Positions 23,928 to 35,531 of a DNA stretch of 64,000 nt are shown here, in pieces. The stretch is from assembly GCA_001687465.1 (NCBI GenBank), contig LVLI01000095.1:1-64000 (forward strand), given 5' to 3'. The stretch comes from Halocafeteria seosinensis. Taxonomy: Eukaryota; Sar; Bigyra; Bicosoecida. The notes beneath the pieces were generated by a model. It searched no databases, was not told where the DNA came from, and saw nothing but the letters and a program-made list of their open reading frames with translations. Numbering within the stretch: the first letter of the stretch is position 1; each line of letters opens with the position of its first letter. The translations under genes were made by a program, and so were the position numbers.

Positions 23928-24031
23928 CGTCATAGTACCGTAGTACACTCTGCTACTCCCCTTGCTGGCAGTACCCCCTCGTTCTTTGCCATTCCGTTGC
24001 TGTTGGTAAAGGGAAATCGCAACGGATGAGT

Positions 24032-24747
24032 TCACAACATATTGTTCACTTCGTCTGGCAAATTAATTTCCATATCTTTCAGTTCAGGCTCAACGACTAC
24101 CTGGCAACAGAGTCTCGACCTGCGGACGAGGCAGAAATGTCTTCATCTCCTGTATGAACACGAGTGGAATACAAGACAAGACGTACGTATCAGTGAGTCC
24201 CGCAGCCAGGTCTAGCATGTCTTCTTCCTCCTCGCTGGGAGTATCTAGCTTATTGTAGTAGGCCTCGGGTAGGATCACATGGCAAGTCGAGCAGGCACAT
24301 TCGCCACCACAAGCCCCTGTATCAAGTATCAAGTGCACGTTGTGCGCCAAGCAAAATTACATAAAATTCAATTCAGTTTTTGGATACCAGTACCTACCTT
24401 CTATCTCTATATCGTTATCATGCGCCACTTCTAAAAGTGTGTCGCCGACCGGAGCGTTGACTGGAATCCGAGTTCCATCCGGTGTAATAAATGTGACAGG
24501 TACAGAATCTGCGCGACAATATTGCTTGGCTGATTCCTTCACCAAGTAAAATCCACCCATTAACTTAGCATCTGTCCTTACCGCCTTCTCCCAGTGCATC
24601 GTCAGCAAAGTGCCTCGTGGAGTTCCATGTTCCTGTTACTCGTGGCAGTCCAGTATGCGAGGCCGGCGCCATCCCAATTAGTGGTGACGCCCTTGGCATC
24701 ACCACTGGAGTCTTCCTGGGAAAGATCCGTCGGAGTGCGAAACTCAT
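24032..24747 (-). CDS. mitochondrial [2Fe-2S] ferredoxin, adrenodoxin type
   Basis: Four exons (24747-24582, 24508-24398, 24316-24187, 24119-24032) give 164 residues. The first 55 residues are rich in Arg, Pro and Ser with few acids, as in a mitochondrial presequence. The body follows adrenodoxin/YAH1: [34 protein letters not shown], then the cluster motif C-x5-C-x2-C ([10 protein letters not shown]) and the fourth ligand in SRLCCQ. Such ferredoxins supply electrons for iron-sulphur cluster assembly and for heme A or ubiquinone hydroxylations. The last exon is short (88 nt) but restores the conserved TDTSRLCCQ, which a simple read-through would lose. The gene is divergent from COQ4, whose product acts in ubiquinone synthesis; the 342-bp gap may be a shared promoter region. 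It converges with RhoGAP, 104 bp away. Confidence 0.93.
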
Positions 24748-25089
24748 CTCTTGTCTGTGTTAGGCGTATATACTACTCAATGCAGTGACGCACGCGCTTC
24801 CTTCGACTGGGGGCTGAGTTCATTCAATTCAAAGCGCGCTTTCCCTTCAGAGCGTGCGTACATCCATGCGTGAAACGCTCTTCCATTTTACAATGACAAA
24901 GCTTCCTTGCCATGAATCCGCCATGAAAAGCTCATCATACGTCGTGTATAGAGCACCTTCACAAGCGCGTCGATTGTCTGTGAAGATGCCTGCGTGGAAT
25001 CGTGTGTGGTTTTGTTCGATGAAGTTGGCTAGTATGGACCATACTGTATGGTCCTCAAACGCTTATAGAGTGAGTGAGAGTGAGAGAGA
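24748..25089. promoter_or_regulatory. divergent intergenic region between ferredoxin and COQ4
   Basis: The 342 bp between the two start codons must hold both upstream regions. A GA-rich stretch (gagtgagtgagagtgagagagaa) lies just before the COQ4 ATG. No canonical TATA box was identified. Shared control of two mitochondrial genes is an inference from position only. Confidence 0.35.
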
Positions 25090-25972
25090 ATGTCATCCTC
25101 CCGAGCATGGCTGACGTTGAGCTCCATGCTCAACGCCATCCGAGATCCTCGACGCGCTGATCAAGTGGCTGCTGTGGGAGAGCTTACAGGTACGTAACAC
25201 CTGCCATCGTCGCGAATTTTGGGGTTCTTCTAACTGAAACAACCGTGATTGAAATTTATCGGGATCCTCCCGTTGGTACGCAGGGCGTCATGCTCTTCAA
25301 CGCATGCGGGAGCGTATGTTGGAATCAGAGACGGGGAAGAGGCTATTACAGAACCGACAGCGATTAACCGCGGATGAAGTAGACATCGAACGTTTGCGGC
25401 ACTTACCTGAATCTACATTTGGCCGTCATCTGATTGAGTATATGGATAAATACGAGTTCGACCCCTTCCAACGCCCCCAAGTGCAATACGTGGACGATGA
25501 AGAACTCGCTTACGTCATGCAACGATACCGACAGGTGCATGATTTAGGCCATGCTCTTGCTGACTTGCCACCTACAGTCCTAGGAGAAGTGGCCATAAAA
25601 TGGATGGAACTAGTGCAAACCGGTCTTCCGATGACAGCATTTGCTGGAGTGTTTGGACCATTGCGGCTCTCCCTATCTGAGCAGGCCTTCCTTGCTACCA
25701 CCTTGTTACCGTGGGCCGCCAGAGTAGGTACTCATACGCCTTTTATGCTGAGTGTTGACTATGAACGCATGTTTGAAGAAGATATCCAGAACGTTCGTCG
25801 GAAATTACACTTTACCCCAGCTCCTGAAATCCCGGAGGATCTCGACGGATGGGCAAAAGAGTGTATTACATCACAAATGCCATACAACTTTAGACATTTT
25901 TGTTCTTCGGAAATGCAACAAGAACGCGAGAACGTGGTGACTGCACTCCAGGCATTCCGTGACTCCAGGTGA
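25090..25972 (+). CDS. COQ4: ubiquinone biosynthesis protein COQ4
   Basis: Two exons (25090-25189 and 25284-25972) encode 262 residues, the usual length for COQ4. The VGELTG motif, RHLPESTFGRHLIEYM, the zinc-site HDxxH in RYRQVHDLGHALADLP (about residue 118), GEVAIKWMEL and the LLPWAARVG segment are all in family order. COQ4 is a matrix-side inner-membrane protein that organises the coenzyme Q synthesis complex. The splice joins ACA-G to GG-CGT, giving GELTGRHALQRM, which matches the family. No long presequence precedes the domain, so the mitochondrial signal may be the short Ser/Arg-rich N terminus. Confidence 0.93.
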
Positions 25973-26487
25973 CCCCAGGAAATACTGTCCGGAGTCCTTT
26001 ACTTTCTTATGATGATCAGATCTATGACACTACAAAGGAATGATTCTGCTGGTAAAGTGGAGCTTCTCTTATTTGTTTCACATCAGACGAATCGATGTAC
26101 GGCGCTGTAACCGAGAACCCAGTGTTGGGCGATGTCAGGTTGTAAAAGAAACTGAAGCGAGCATTCAGGGTTTTGGCAGAGTTGCATTCCTGCTAGCGAC
26201 CCCATGTATGCACACTCTTTAGATGATGGATATGTATTCTTGCTCGGTAAAATGATGCGTTTCGAAGTGCGCTTCCTGCCACTCCAGTTACAAGTGGAAG
26301 TTGAAGTATCCACATCCTGAGAGTCTGAGACCCAAGCTGAGCGCCAAGTACGATTAGGTTGGTCTTGTTGGATAGGAAAACCCGTCTCTAGCAACGAAAA
26401 TAAATAAATATAGACAGTACTTACATATGTGGAGTAGCGTAGTAGACTCATGAGTGACTAATTATGCCTGTAGAGTGACAAACAGCA
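25973..26487 (-). other. gap with a weak small open frame on minus
   Basis: A minus-strand frame from the ATG at 26451 stays open for 122 codons to 26083. It can also be split by a GTAAGT donor nine codons in, giving about 108 residues. It has two Cys pairs and no recognisable family. The start lies only 36 bp from the TBC gene start on the opposite strand. It may be upstream sequence of the TBC gene rather than a gene. Confidence 0.25.
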
Positions 26488-28037
26488 ATGAGCGCCCTGC
26501 AGAATACCTCAGTTTCTGGTGCCATGCACGAGGGGGATGATACAACGAATGCAGGTATAATCTCCAGGACCTCTTCTTTATCCTCTGAAGAGTCTCAGGG
26601 TGCCACGCATAGCGGCGTTGAGGGTCAGGATATGGACGAAAATGGAGGCACCAGTACGCCACTCCCCTCCCCATCCTCAGTACGCAGTTTTGATAACAAT
26701 GGACGCACCGGTCATTCCATGGCTTCGCCAATGGCTCCTGTAGCCCCTCGAACAATGCAGACCATGATGGACCTGGAGGATCATAACAGTACTCCGCGAG
26801 GAAGCCGCATCGGGGGCGCTACCGCCTCCAAAACGGACCCCCATTCGGAGCCCCAACGTGCATTAAGTGAAAAAGAAAAGAAACAGAGGCTTAGGACAGA
26901 AAATGAACGTCAAGAAAAGTGGCTCAAAATGCTGAGCAATTGGGATGAGTTTCTGAAAAAGAATGAAAAGAAAGTGAAATCTCGATGCAGGAAAGGCATC
27001 CCAGAAGCCATACGAGCCCATGCATGGCCAAAGATTGTACGAAGCAATAGACACCGCGACGAGCAGCCAGGATTATATGCACAGTTACTAAGAAGCTCAC
27101 CGACGGCCGAGCAGAAGGAAGTAATCGAGTATATCGAGCGAGACATCTACCGGACTTTCCCACATTACCCATTGTTTGCTACCCGAGGTGGAATCGGTCA
27201 AACGTCCCTTTATCGAGTACTCCGCGCTTATGCCGCGTACGATAGTGTGGTGGGGTACTGTCAAGGAATGGGCTTCATTACAGCTATGTTTTTATCCTAC
27301 ATGCCAGAGGAGGAAGCATTTTTCATGCTGCTTACAGTTATGCAGTTTCCCCCTCACAAGTTACGAGAGTTGTTTGTACCAGGTTTACCGGAAGTGCCCA
27401 TAATGCATTATCAACTGAAGGTATGTTAAGTCACTTAAGTGTTTCGATGTGGTTGCCTCTTTGCGTACTGTACGATACCATGGATGCTGCTTGCTGAGAT
27501 GGTCTACAGGGTATGATGCGATTAAAGCTACCCAAGTTATACAACCATTTTGAGAACGAAAACGTGGATCCGAGCATGTACTCGACTCATTGGTTTCTTA
27601 CAGTCTTTACGTACAATCTGCCGTTCCACCTGGTTGGTGCGTAGTGTTTTGCGACAACGACGCTGACAAAAGATTATGATTTACGCATGTTTATCTGAAT
27701 CCTGCAGTTAGAATCTGGGACGCATTTCTCTTCGAAGGCTGGAAGATAGTGTTTCGTGTTGCACTAGCATTGCTTCAATTTGCTCAAGGTATGCAGGCGA
27801 TCATAGTTTTCCAATGGCTTCTATGTTATACATGCTTACTCTCTTCTGTTTGCAGATGACCTTCTAGACCTCTCTTTTGAACATATTATGAAATATTTCC
27901 GTCACCTGCATGAAAAGGTGGATCCTGAAAGAATAATGTTTTTAGCTTTTAAGCTTAATATCAAACGCAAGCAACTGGAGGACTTGAGGCAGGAATACCT
28001 GACTTCCGTAAAAGGCGATGCTGCTGAAGGGAATTAG
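26488..28037 (+). CDS. TBC-domain Rab GTPase-activating protein
   Basis: Four exons (26488-27420, 27510-27636, 27708-27788, 27856-28037) give 440 residues. The first 130 residues are polar and Ser/Thr/Gly-rich. The TBC domain runs from about residue 165 (KGIPEAIRAHAWPKIV) to 420. Both catalytic fingers are present: the Arg in IERDIYRTFP (IxxDxxR) and the Gln in VVGYCQGMGF (YxQ). So an active dual-finger Rab GAP is expected, acting in membrane traffic; the Rab target cannot be told. A coiled, Lys/Glu-rich segment lies directly before the domain. The C-terminal exon ends in a short Arg/Lys/Glu helix. Confidence 0.93.
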
Positions 28038-29607
28038 GGTGCAATGACCTGCCAACGTGGTTGTGGCTAATTCTATGTGTTAACAGTCTATGAGGAACTA
28101 GGTTATGGTTTAAGATTTATTCTTATGGTTGCGCGGAAGCAGAAGTATCAGCGTACCGTGACTGTTCTGGGCGAGTTATACCAAGTTTTCGCAACAAGAC
28201 ACGAGAGATATTACCTGAAGTAACATATCAGTGCCCACCATAAGATGCTGTTTGGCTGTGGAGACCACTCTCGCGTGTCCACCCCATCTGAGCAACAGGA
28301 GTGTGTAGGAATATCACAACGTACCGATTGTACTGAGTTAACGGGTAGATAGATGGTGGCGTTGTGTGGGTAACTGCCTGAAGTCAAATGTTTGTTGCTG
28401 AAGGTTCAGCACGGCGATGTATGTTGGGACTAGCGCCTTGATTGTGTGAGTCAAGCAAGTGCCGCACAGGTCCAGAGATTGTGACTGGCACGTCAGTCAG
28501 TGGCCGGGTGCACAACGCTCCCTGCCTAGTTGGCAGTTCACCTTGAGCTTTCATTTGGACACGAGGATTGTTAATACTCAATTGCTCATCCACCAGTGGA
28601 TGCTAAGATGCAGGCATCCCCAGATCCTGCTCGACCATTATGCCTTGACGGCGGCGGAACATGCGTATTATCACTACTGTAACCCCCCCCCCCTTGGAAG
28701 GGCCGGAAAAGATCGAAAAGCGACGTCATTAGGCCAAGAAAGCCTCTTCCAACGCCACTCAGTGCACTTCGACCCATACACGAGAACGTATTGCACGTCA
28801 TGTGCTCGTGCGCATCTTGAAATCCATCCGAGAGATCCTGGAGAGACGAGCACATTGCTCCTCACGCAAGTGCTTCCGTTTAATGGACATGGCTCCTGAC
28901 AAGCTGGATGCCTTCATTCCGTTTCCGAATTCGAGAGGTGCTTTGTTTGCAACACAGGAGAAGGAACAGGCGAAATTTAGAGGCATGCCCGAAGAGGATC
29001 TGACTTCCACGGGACTATTGCCGCATTCAACCGTAAAAACACCAGGCAGACTTCAGGTATGTGCCGAAAACTTTGACTTTCACTTACAGCTGCAATGAAG
29101 CATCGCGTTCATTCTGCCCACGGATATGGAGTAGTCTTTTGAAGTGCTGTTCGGATGATTGTCCTGCGTGCTGTTATTTGCGGGTACTCCTGCGTCAGCC
29201 TTCTGGGCTTAAGGTAATAGTTGCTGGTCAAGGCATCGTTGTTGGAGCACTTCCGTGTAGAAGTCACTCCCTCTGCGCATTGCTCTCCTGCCGAAAAACA
29301 AAAAATGTATGGATGTCTCCATTCTCACTCTCTTTTTTTTTTTTTCTTCATGAGTTTGATTGTATTCGCTTTCTTGTCCCAATTACCAGAGGTTCTTACG
29401 TCAAACCAGTCTCTTACCCNCACGTGTAACACGTAGCATACGTGCCATACTGACATTGCTTCACAGTGAACGCAGTTCACAAGCGCCTTTCTGGCTGGCT
29501 GGTTGTATTGCATTGCATACTAATCATTTGTATGAGTCAAAAAGTACATGATAGGATAGACTGCCGTAGTACGTATGTTTCCCAGTCGTTGAGAGCGAGT
29601 GGGAACT
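28038..29607. other. intergenic region with low-complexity runs and one ambiguous base
   Basis: No complete gene was recognised. A C-homopolymer lies at 28683-28693 and a T-run at about 29332-29345. The single ambiguous base (n) of the window is at 29420. A + strand frame with an ATG at 28883 is open to a GTATGT donor at about 29056 (about 58 codons). No convincing partner exon was found, so it could be a decayed or partial gene. Confidence 0.4.
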
Positions 29608-31240
29608 ATGAGTACCTTTGGTACTCTCCTCCGGGTGACGACGTTTGGCGAGTCGCACGGGTCGGCGGTGGGATGCGTCATTGACAACTTCCCACCGCGA
29701 TTTCCACTGGATGTAGACGCCATACAAGCCCAGTTGACCCGCCGTCGACCGGGTCAAAGTGTCATTACGACGACTCGGGATGAGCAGGACAATGTGCAGC
29801 TCATGAGTGGCATGGAACGCGGCTTGACCTTGGGCACTCCGATCGCAATGATGGTGTATAACAAGGATATGAAGCCAGGTACGTCAGTTCTAGACTTTTT
29901 TTCGGATACCAGGGTGATGCTGACGTGTTTACGTGCTGCTACAGGGGATTACCAATCGATGGCGTCCACACCGCGGCCGGGACACGCCGATTACACGTAC
30001 CACCATAAATACGGCATTCATGCAGCTTCCGGTGGAGGGAGGTCCTCAGCACGAGAGACGATTGGACGTGTTGCAGCGGGTGCTGCTATTGAACAGTGGC
30101 TTCAAAGAGATTACGGCATTCGAATAGTCTCGTGTGTGTGTCAAGTTGGACATGTCAAAGTGCCGCCAGAAATTACAGAGTACTGGAAGCGCGGAAAACT
30201 CCATCCCACTTCAGAAGAAGGTCCTGTGGATGATAAAGAACTTCCTGAACTGGATCGATCCGTTATCGATAGATATGGCACTCTTCAGATTGTTATTTCG
30301 ACAGCGAAAATTCATGGAGATACCGCGTAAGTAGAAGGGCTGTTGTAAACAGAAATACTTCGGTCTTGTTTGGTTAGCTCATGCATTCCCGATACAGAAA
30401 GCTACCCAATGGAATCCCGGCATATGTTGACCACTTTGGCAACCTTTACACTCATGGAGGAGAATACGTGGGACGTTCATCACAAACAGCGACAAGTATG
30501 CCCGACGATGTGGAACGAACCGTACAGGGGCTGGATGGAGTGGAGGTTACCTACAAACTATCAGGCAAACTGCTAGAACTGCGTTGCCCGCATACACCTA
30601 GTGCGTGTGCAATGGCAACCGCCATTCGCTCCACCAAGACTAGGCGTGATAGTATTGGAGGTATCCTGCTTGGTGTTGCAACAAATGTCCCGGTTGGTGT
30701 GGGAGAGCCATGCTTTGACAAAGTACGTATGTGAACACTCCTTGGAAAGCGGCTGTAGTTGTGTATTTGAGCACCTTTACGCAGATCGAGGCAACTCTGG
30801 CCCATGCAATGATGTCGTTACCGGCCACGAAAGGGTTCGAGATAGGGTCTGGCTTTGAAGGCGTAGCAATGCGTGGAAGTCGTCATAATGACCGATTCGT
30901 GAGCAGAAATGAGGAGCACACAAGGAAGTTCGAAACGCTATCCAATAGCACGAAAACCATATTTGGTAGCACATCGAACAATTCGGGAGGGACGCTAGGC
31001 GGCATCTCTTCGGGTATGCCTTTATATTTCCGCGTTGCGATAAAGCCAGTGTCCTCAATCGGGATCCCTCAGCAAACTACAGGATGGAATGGAGAAGAAA
31101 CTACATTGGAGGCGAAAGGTCGCCATGATCCTTGTGTATTACCAAGAGCCCCGCCCCTGGTGGAAGCGATGACAGCGCTGGTACTGGGAGATTCTGTACT
31201 TTGCCAGAAGGCCCATCTTGTCACACCCACTGACTCTTGA
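29608..31240 (+). CDS. chorismate synthase
   Basis: Four exons (29608-29878, 29945-30326, 30398-30722, 30785-31240) encode 477 residues. The start [18 protein letters not shown] is the canonical first strand. RRRPGQS, the [14 protein letters not shown] motif, [11 protein letters not shown] and the closing [18 protein letters not shown] are all present. The enzyme turns EPSP into chorismate with reduced FMN, the last step of the shikimate pathway. There is no N-terminal extension, so no plastid transit peptide is visible; a cytosolic enzyme, as in fungi, is suggested. The protein is longer than bacterial ones because of a loop after SIIDRYG-like sequence and a Ser/Asn-rich insertion near residue 370. 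The 66-nt first intron is a multiple of three without stop codons, so an unspliced message would insert 22 residues. Confidence 0.93.
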
Positions 31241-31451
31241 ACGGTAGGTGGCATACGGCGGCCAGTAATGGTATACGCTGAATATTCGTGAACAAGGGTG
31301 ACTCGGTGCCTTACTAGGACTGATTGAACATCCCGTTTATACCACTTCGGGATGATACTACAGGCGAAGCTATCCGAGTTATGCTTGGAGCTGTTGCAAA
31401 GGCGACAATTGCTAGTTCCGATCTTGCGGTAGGAGAAAGACAGGATTGTTT

Positions 31452-32881
31452 TCACTTACTTTGTGGCCGCTGTCGGATAGAGCGGCTCTGTCCTTGGTTG
31501 CTACTCAGGCCTCCTAAGACTAGTCCCCTCCGCTGACTTCCAAAGCCCGTATTACTTGAAACAGTTTGACTTCCCCGAGGACTGGGGGAATTCTCCCGAG
31601 ACGGTGGCCGAGACAATAGCGTCCTTGGGCTGCATGTTACAGAAGAGATAGAGTTGTTTGCGAAGCCTGTTGCTTGCCCGCTGTGATTGAATGCGTCAGA
31701 GCCATTTTGAAAACTGGGTGCACGCGATTCGCTGTTGAAACTATAGCGTCTTCGCCTATCCTGTAGGTCAGTAACGGAATAGTGTTGATATGTCAGAGTA
31801 AAAAGTTCACGGAATATTGGATACTTACTTCGTTGTAGTCATCACTGCGACTTCTTCCGGTTTCGGCTCTATTGGTTCTGTCTCCTAAGGGCACTTCATG
31901 GTTTCGAGGAATTAGAGAAGTATTAGACGCTGCGTCATCAGGATTATGGTCTGGAGCCTTCTGCTTGTATGCTACGTAGAATTTTTCCAAGTGCCGTCGC
32001 TCCTGAGAGAATTCGAAGATGTACGAGTCTTTTAGGAAGCACCGGAAAAAGGCTATGAAGGATCAATCTTACTTGATCTGTCTTGTGCAAGCGCGATTTT
32101 AGTTCGCGAACTTCCGCGTCCTTGAGTGCGAGCTCTGTCGATGCTTTCACACTGCTCTTAAGACGTGTTCACGCAAAGCAATGTGTTTCGGATTTTCGTA
32201 CCTTTCTTCAATGTTTGGGACTCATTTCGAGCATTCGCTAGCTCGTTTTCTCTTCTCATTCTCCTGTTAGTCTCGGCTTCTACGTTTTCTTTGAGCTTCT
32301 GCTCGCTGTAGTCACTCTGCAGTTTCCTCTGAATCTCGCGGAAATGCGATGCATCTGTTATGGCTCGCAGGACGGCGTTTGTATGAGTCAAAATATAGGA
32401 AAACATAATGCCGTCGCTGCGCTCATCCTGCACATGCATATGACAGATTGGGAGAAGGTCTAGAAGCAACTTTTGGCAGTCCTGGTACCAGTGATACTTA
32501 CTCGATCCAGCTCTACCTCTACAATGTCCCCTTTCCTGCATGGTGAGGCAAAATTTGCGATTTTTCAATTACGTCAGGAATAGTGTGCTCTATGGCAACA
32601 TTATAGTGAAGAAGGCGAAGTTGTGGTTCCGCACAATTCTTACCTGTCATCTAGGTGCGTGGCGCATACCGGACATTTGAGGCTTTTTTGAAAGCTCTTA
32701 AAAGCGGCAGATTCACTGCATAAGAACCATTGGTGTAGGTACATTATAATGCAATAGTGCAACGCATCAGGTGAGCATACCTGAAAATATGACCGCAAGT
32801 GGTTTTGTACGCTCTTCCAGAGGTTAGTGGCTCCCATGTGAGATTGCAGAATAATTCCACTTCGGGAGATAGCTCAGCCAT
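31452..32881 (-). CDS. HEI10/CCNB1IP1-like RING and coiled-coil protein
   Basis: Seven exons (32881-32781, 32715-32644, 32535-32502, 32427-32202, 32134-32073, 32002-31829, 31760-31452) encode 325 residues, near the 270-305 of HEI10. The N-terminal zinc-finger-like region (LFCNLTWEPL, TTCGHIF, LKCPVC), then the GDIVEVELD segment, then about 110 residues of coiled coil, then a Ser/Arg-rich tail are in the order of the HEI10/Zip3 family. These are SUMO or ubiquitin ligases that mark meiotic crossover sites. With canonical splicing the second Cys is Thr and the fifth Cys is Ser. The ATG at 32881 is the first in the frame. Identification rests on layout plus short motifs, so it is moderately sure. 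Confidence 0.7.
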
Positions 32882-34064
32882 GTTATCTTTGAGGATATTA
32901 TAGTCCTCTAATGCTTGCTTATGCGGTAGAAACGGTAAAAATGGCACAGTCAAATGTTTGGAAAATGCTGAAAAAGGAATTCGAGGAAGCAATTATGACA
33001 ATTCCTTTTGCATGGTTTTGCCACGTTGAGCCGGAGATAATATCTTACATCTATATCATCAAATCATAATTTTTAATGTGCATTCAAGCGATATACCTCA
33101 ATAAAATATCAATGCTTAATAAATGGCTTTCTGCCAGAATCTCAGGGCTGCTGAGCCGACTACAATTCTCGTTTCCAGTGATGCGTTTTTGAACACGGCA
33201 GTTTCTGTTGGGCTGCTCAGCAGCTACTATCCACAACCCAGGTATTATATTGTAGTATATTTGAGATATTTTTCTATGTAAAAGGTGCGCTCAAATTGCT
33301 ACTAAAGGAGGGAATGGGAGATACCTGATGCTTTTTCACTGTCTGAGCCAAGCAGCCAAAGTTGAATTCTCAGACAATGGAGTTCATTTCTATATAGTAG
33401 CCATTTAGATGAATATCACTACCCTTTTTAGTTCCCTAACATTATATATATATACATCATTAATCGCTGAACCCAGTTGTCGCCAGGGCAGAGCTATCTG
33501 CACAGTACCAGGAGACAGCCTGCAGAGTATCCAGCGGATTCCACCTTCTTTGTGCTATTCAGCACGCCATTGAGGATACTCGTACGCGCGCAAACAGTAA
33601 AAACAACAGTTCCAACTTGATTCACTAGGCAAAACTCTTGGAAGTCTGCCAATTATGATCCATGCCATCTCTCGCCACATACTGGCCCGGTGGATTTATT
33701 TCTCCTGGCGCTTTAGTTTTCCATGATACCGGTATTTCCACTGTGTGTGTCGTCCCTCTGCTACTTGGAGCAGCTGCTCCATGTGGGAAAAGGAGGCTAG
33801 CATCGTCGGATTGTCAACTTGTTCTTGCAAGGAAACACTAACGAGACTAGGCCGAAAGTCTTTCATGACAACGTGCTGAATACTTCGGCACACATGGCAT
33901 ATTTTGGGAAATATTTGCGCTTCAGGACAGTCAAAATGAGTCTTGGTTTACTCATTAAGAAGGCTCAAGCCTCGAAGCTCGGGGAGCCCGCACGTCCAAA
34001 CGAACGAGGACTTTTCGCCATTGCAAGCTGGGAATAGAACATTACTCAGCCAGTCTTATATCTT
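32882..34064. other. AT-rich intergenic region
   Basis: No gene recognised. The region is AT-richer than its neighbours, with a TA-rich run near 33438-33460. A minus-strand frame at 33893-33696 is 65 codons long and without features. Confidence 0.45.
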
Positions 34065-35348
34065 TCATTGGGGATTCGTCATCCGCGAGAAATCAGTCTG
34101 GAATGGAAGCGTCGATGAATTGTAGATCCGGGACTTAATAATTTCGAGTGCCACATCCACCTGCTTCGCTTTGGTGTCAAAGAATTTATGGTACACATAC
34201 AAAGCTTTCTTTTGAAGCTTTCGTCGTTGTTCAGGAGTGATTGACCTCAAAATTTTGGGCACATCCCACACTCTATGCTCTGGGATGTTCACTGAAAAGG
34301 TATTCCAATCCAACACTTCGGAAAAAGGTAGCACGTAGTGATCTACGATATTTACAGGAATGGCACCAGCGGCGAAGATTTCAAGTGTGCGGTGGGTATG
34401 TAATCCATTTCCTCGCGGGTTCAGGCCAAAGACAGCATCTTCCAAGTACTTACAGTATGGTTTAGAAGAGCCCCAGATGGAGATAATATCCTTGCCATTG
34501 TGCAACTGATGTACCTTGGCCCGAACTGGAGCAGTTCGCCTACCCTGAAAAAAGGCTAACAGTTTGCGTTCATCCGCCGTCTTAGTTCTTCCTGTCGTAT
34601 TGAATCGGCACGTGGGGTAGAAGTCCATCGGGAAAGCCACATCAAATCCGACTCTGTAGAAGCGATCTCGAAACGATGTTTTCCAGACGATAGCATTATC
34701 GGCGACGTATTCCAATGAATCGCGATCATTGTGCTCTATTACGAAATGGTTCAAACCATTTCCCCAATATGGTAAATCTCGAAGTCGTTTGGTTACCCAC
34801 CAGTTGGTTGTTGTGCTGGTGGTTCCTGAGCCACAGGTCATATCAAAGTTGGGAAAATACAGACAAGCTTTATTCGGGTCATCCGTTCGATATGGACTCT
34901 TTTCTAGCGCATCGCGAATACGCAAAAAATGATTTTCCTCAATTCCTATGACCGAAGGTCCTTCCGGGTACAAGTATACTTTGAAGTCTCTAGGGTCTTG
35001 TGGACACTTTGCCCGATCGAAACACGATTCCATACTGCATTGTGAGCTTCCCGTGCGTGGTACACCGGCAATCGGGACGCCAGCCATTTGTTGTAAGGAA
35101 GGAAAGTGATCACATGTGAATCGCTCCAAGGTGACCACGATTTCAAAGGAAACGACAACGATGATGCCAAGCAGTAAAAGACAAACTACCACCCAACGAC
35201 ATTGGCACCGGCGGCAGCCAAGGCATCCACGCTCTTTGCTCTTGGTGGTTGTTTCATTGAACCGAGGTAAACTGCTCTCCCTCGACGATGGGGAGAACAT
35301 GGTCTCTCGTGCCTCCTCGGAACCAGAGAGGCAGCGGCCGTGGTTCAT
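34065..35348 (-). CDS. exostosin-family glycosyltransferase (GT47)
   Basis: One exon, 427 residues from the ATG at 35348. A short cytosolic tail rich in Arg and Cys precedes a single hydrophobic segment at about residues 53-75 (VVVCLLLLGIIVVVSFEIVV), giving a type II Golgi topology. The lumenal part has the GT47 pattern: FKVYLYPE, CLYFPNFDM, a WWVTKRLRDLPYWGNGLNHFV strand, then LAFFQGRRT and the C-terminal nucleotide-sugar block FGLNPRGNGLHTHRTLEIFAAGAIPV. In this family the Glu of the RTLE segment is part of the sugar-nucleotide site. GT47 enzymes build heparan-type, xyloglucan or other cell-surface glycans; which one here is unknown. Confidence 0.9.
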   Translation of the reverse strand: MNHGRCLSGSEEARETMFSPSSRESSLPRFNETTTKSKERGCLGCRRCQCRWVVVCLLLLGIIVVVSFEIVVTLERFTCDHFPSLQQMAGVPIAGVPRTGSSQCSMESCFDRAKCPQDPRDFKVYLYPEGPSVIGIEENHFLRIRDALEKSPYRTDDPNKACLYFPNFDMTCGSGTTSTTTNWWVTKRLRDLPYWGNGLNHFVIEHNDRDSLEYVADNAIVWKTSFRDRFYRVGFDVAFPMDFYPTCRFNTTGRTKTADERKLLAFFQGRRTAPVRAKVHQLHNGKDIISIWGSSKPYCKYLEDAVFGLNPRGNGLHTHRTLEIFAAGAIPVNIVDHYVLPFSEVLDWNTFSVNIPEHRVWDVPKILRSITPEQRRKLQKKALYVYHKFFDTKAKQVDVALEIIKSRIYNSSTLPFQTDFSRMTNPQ

Positions 35349-35449
35349 TTGCCATCCATAACAACCCACTGTCCTCGTTACTTCTTATGGGACCTTCACG
35401 GAGGAAGTAGCTCGAGGTTCACAGAGGCAGGAAGCAGATACCCAGCGTA

Positions 35450-35486
35450 TAGCGGTACTGTTTGCTTTGACCAGACCCTGTTTGCA

Positions 35487-35531
<45 letters not shown>

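Noticed and set aside
28459-28899. 146-codon open frame between TBC and chorismate synthase
   Set aside because: No ATG in a good context, overlaps a C-homopolymer, and frames on both strands are equally open.
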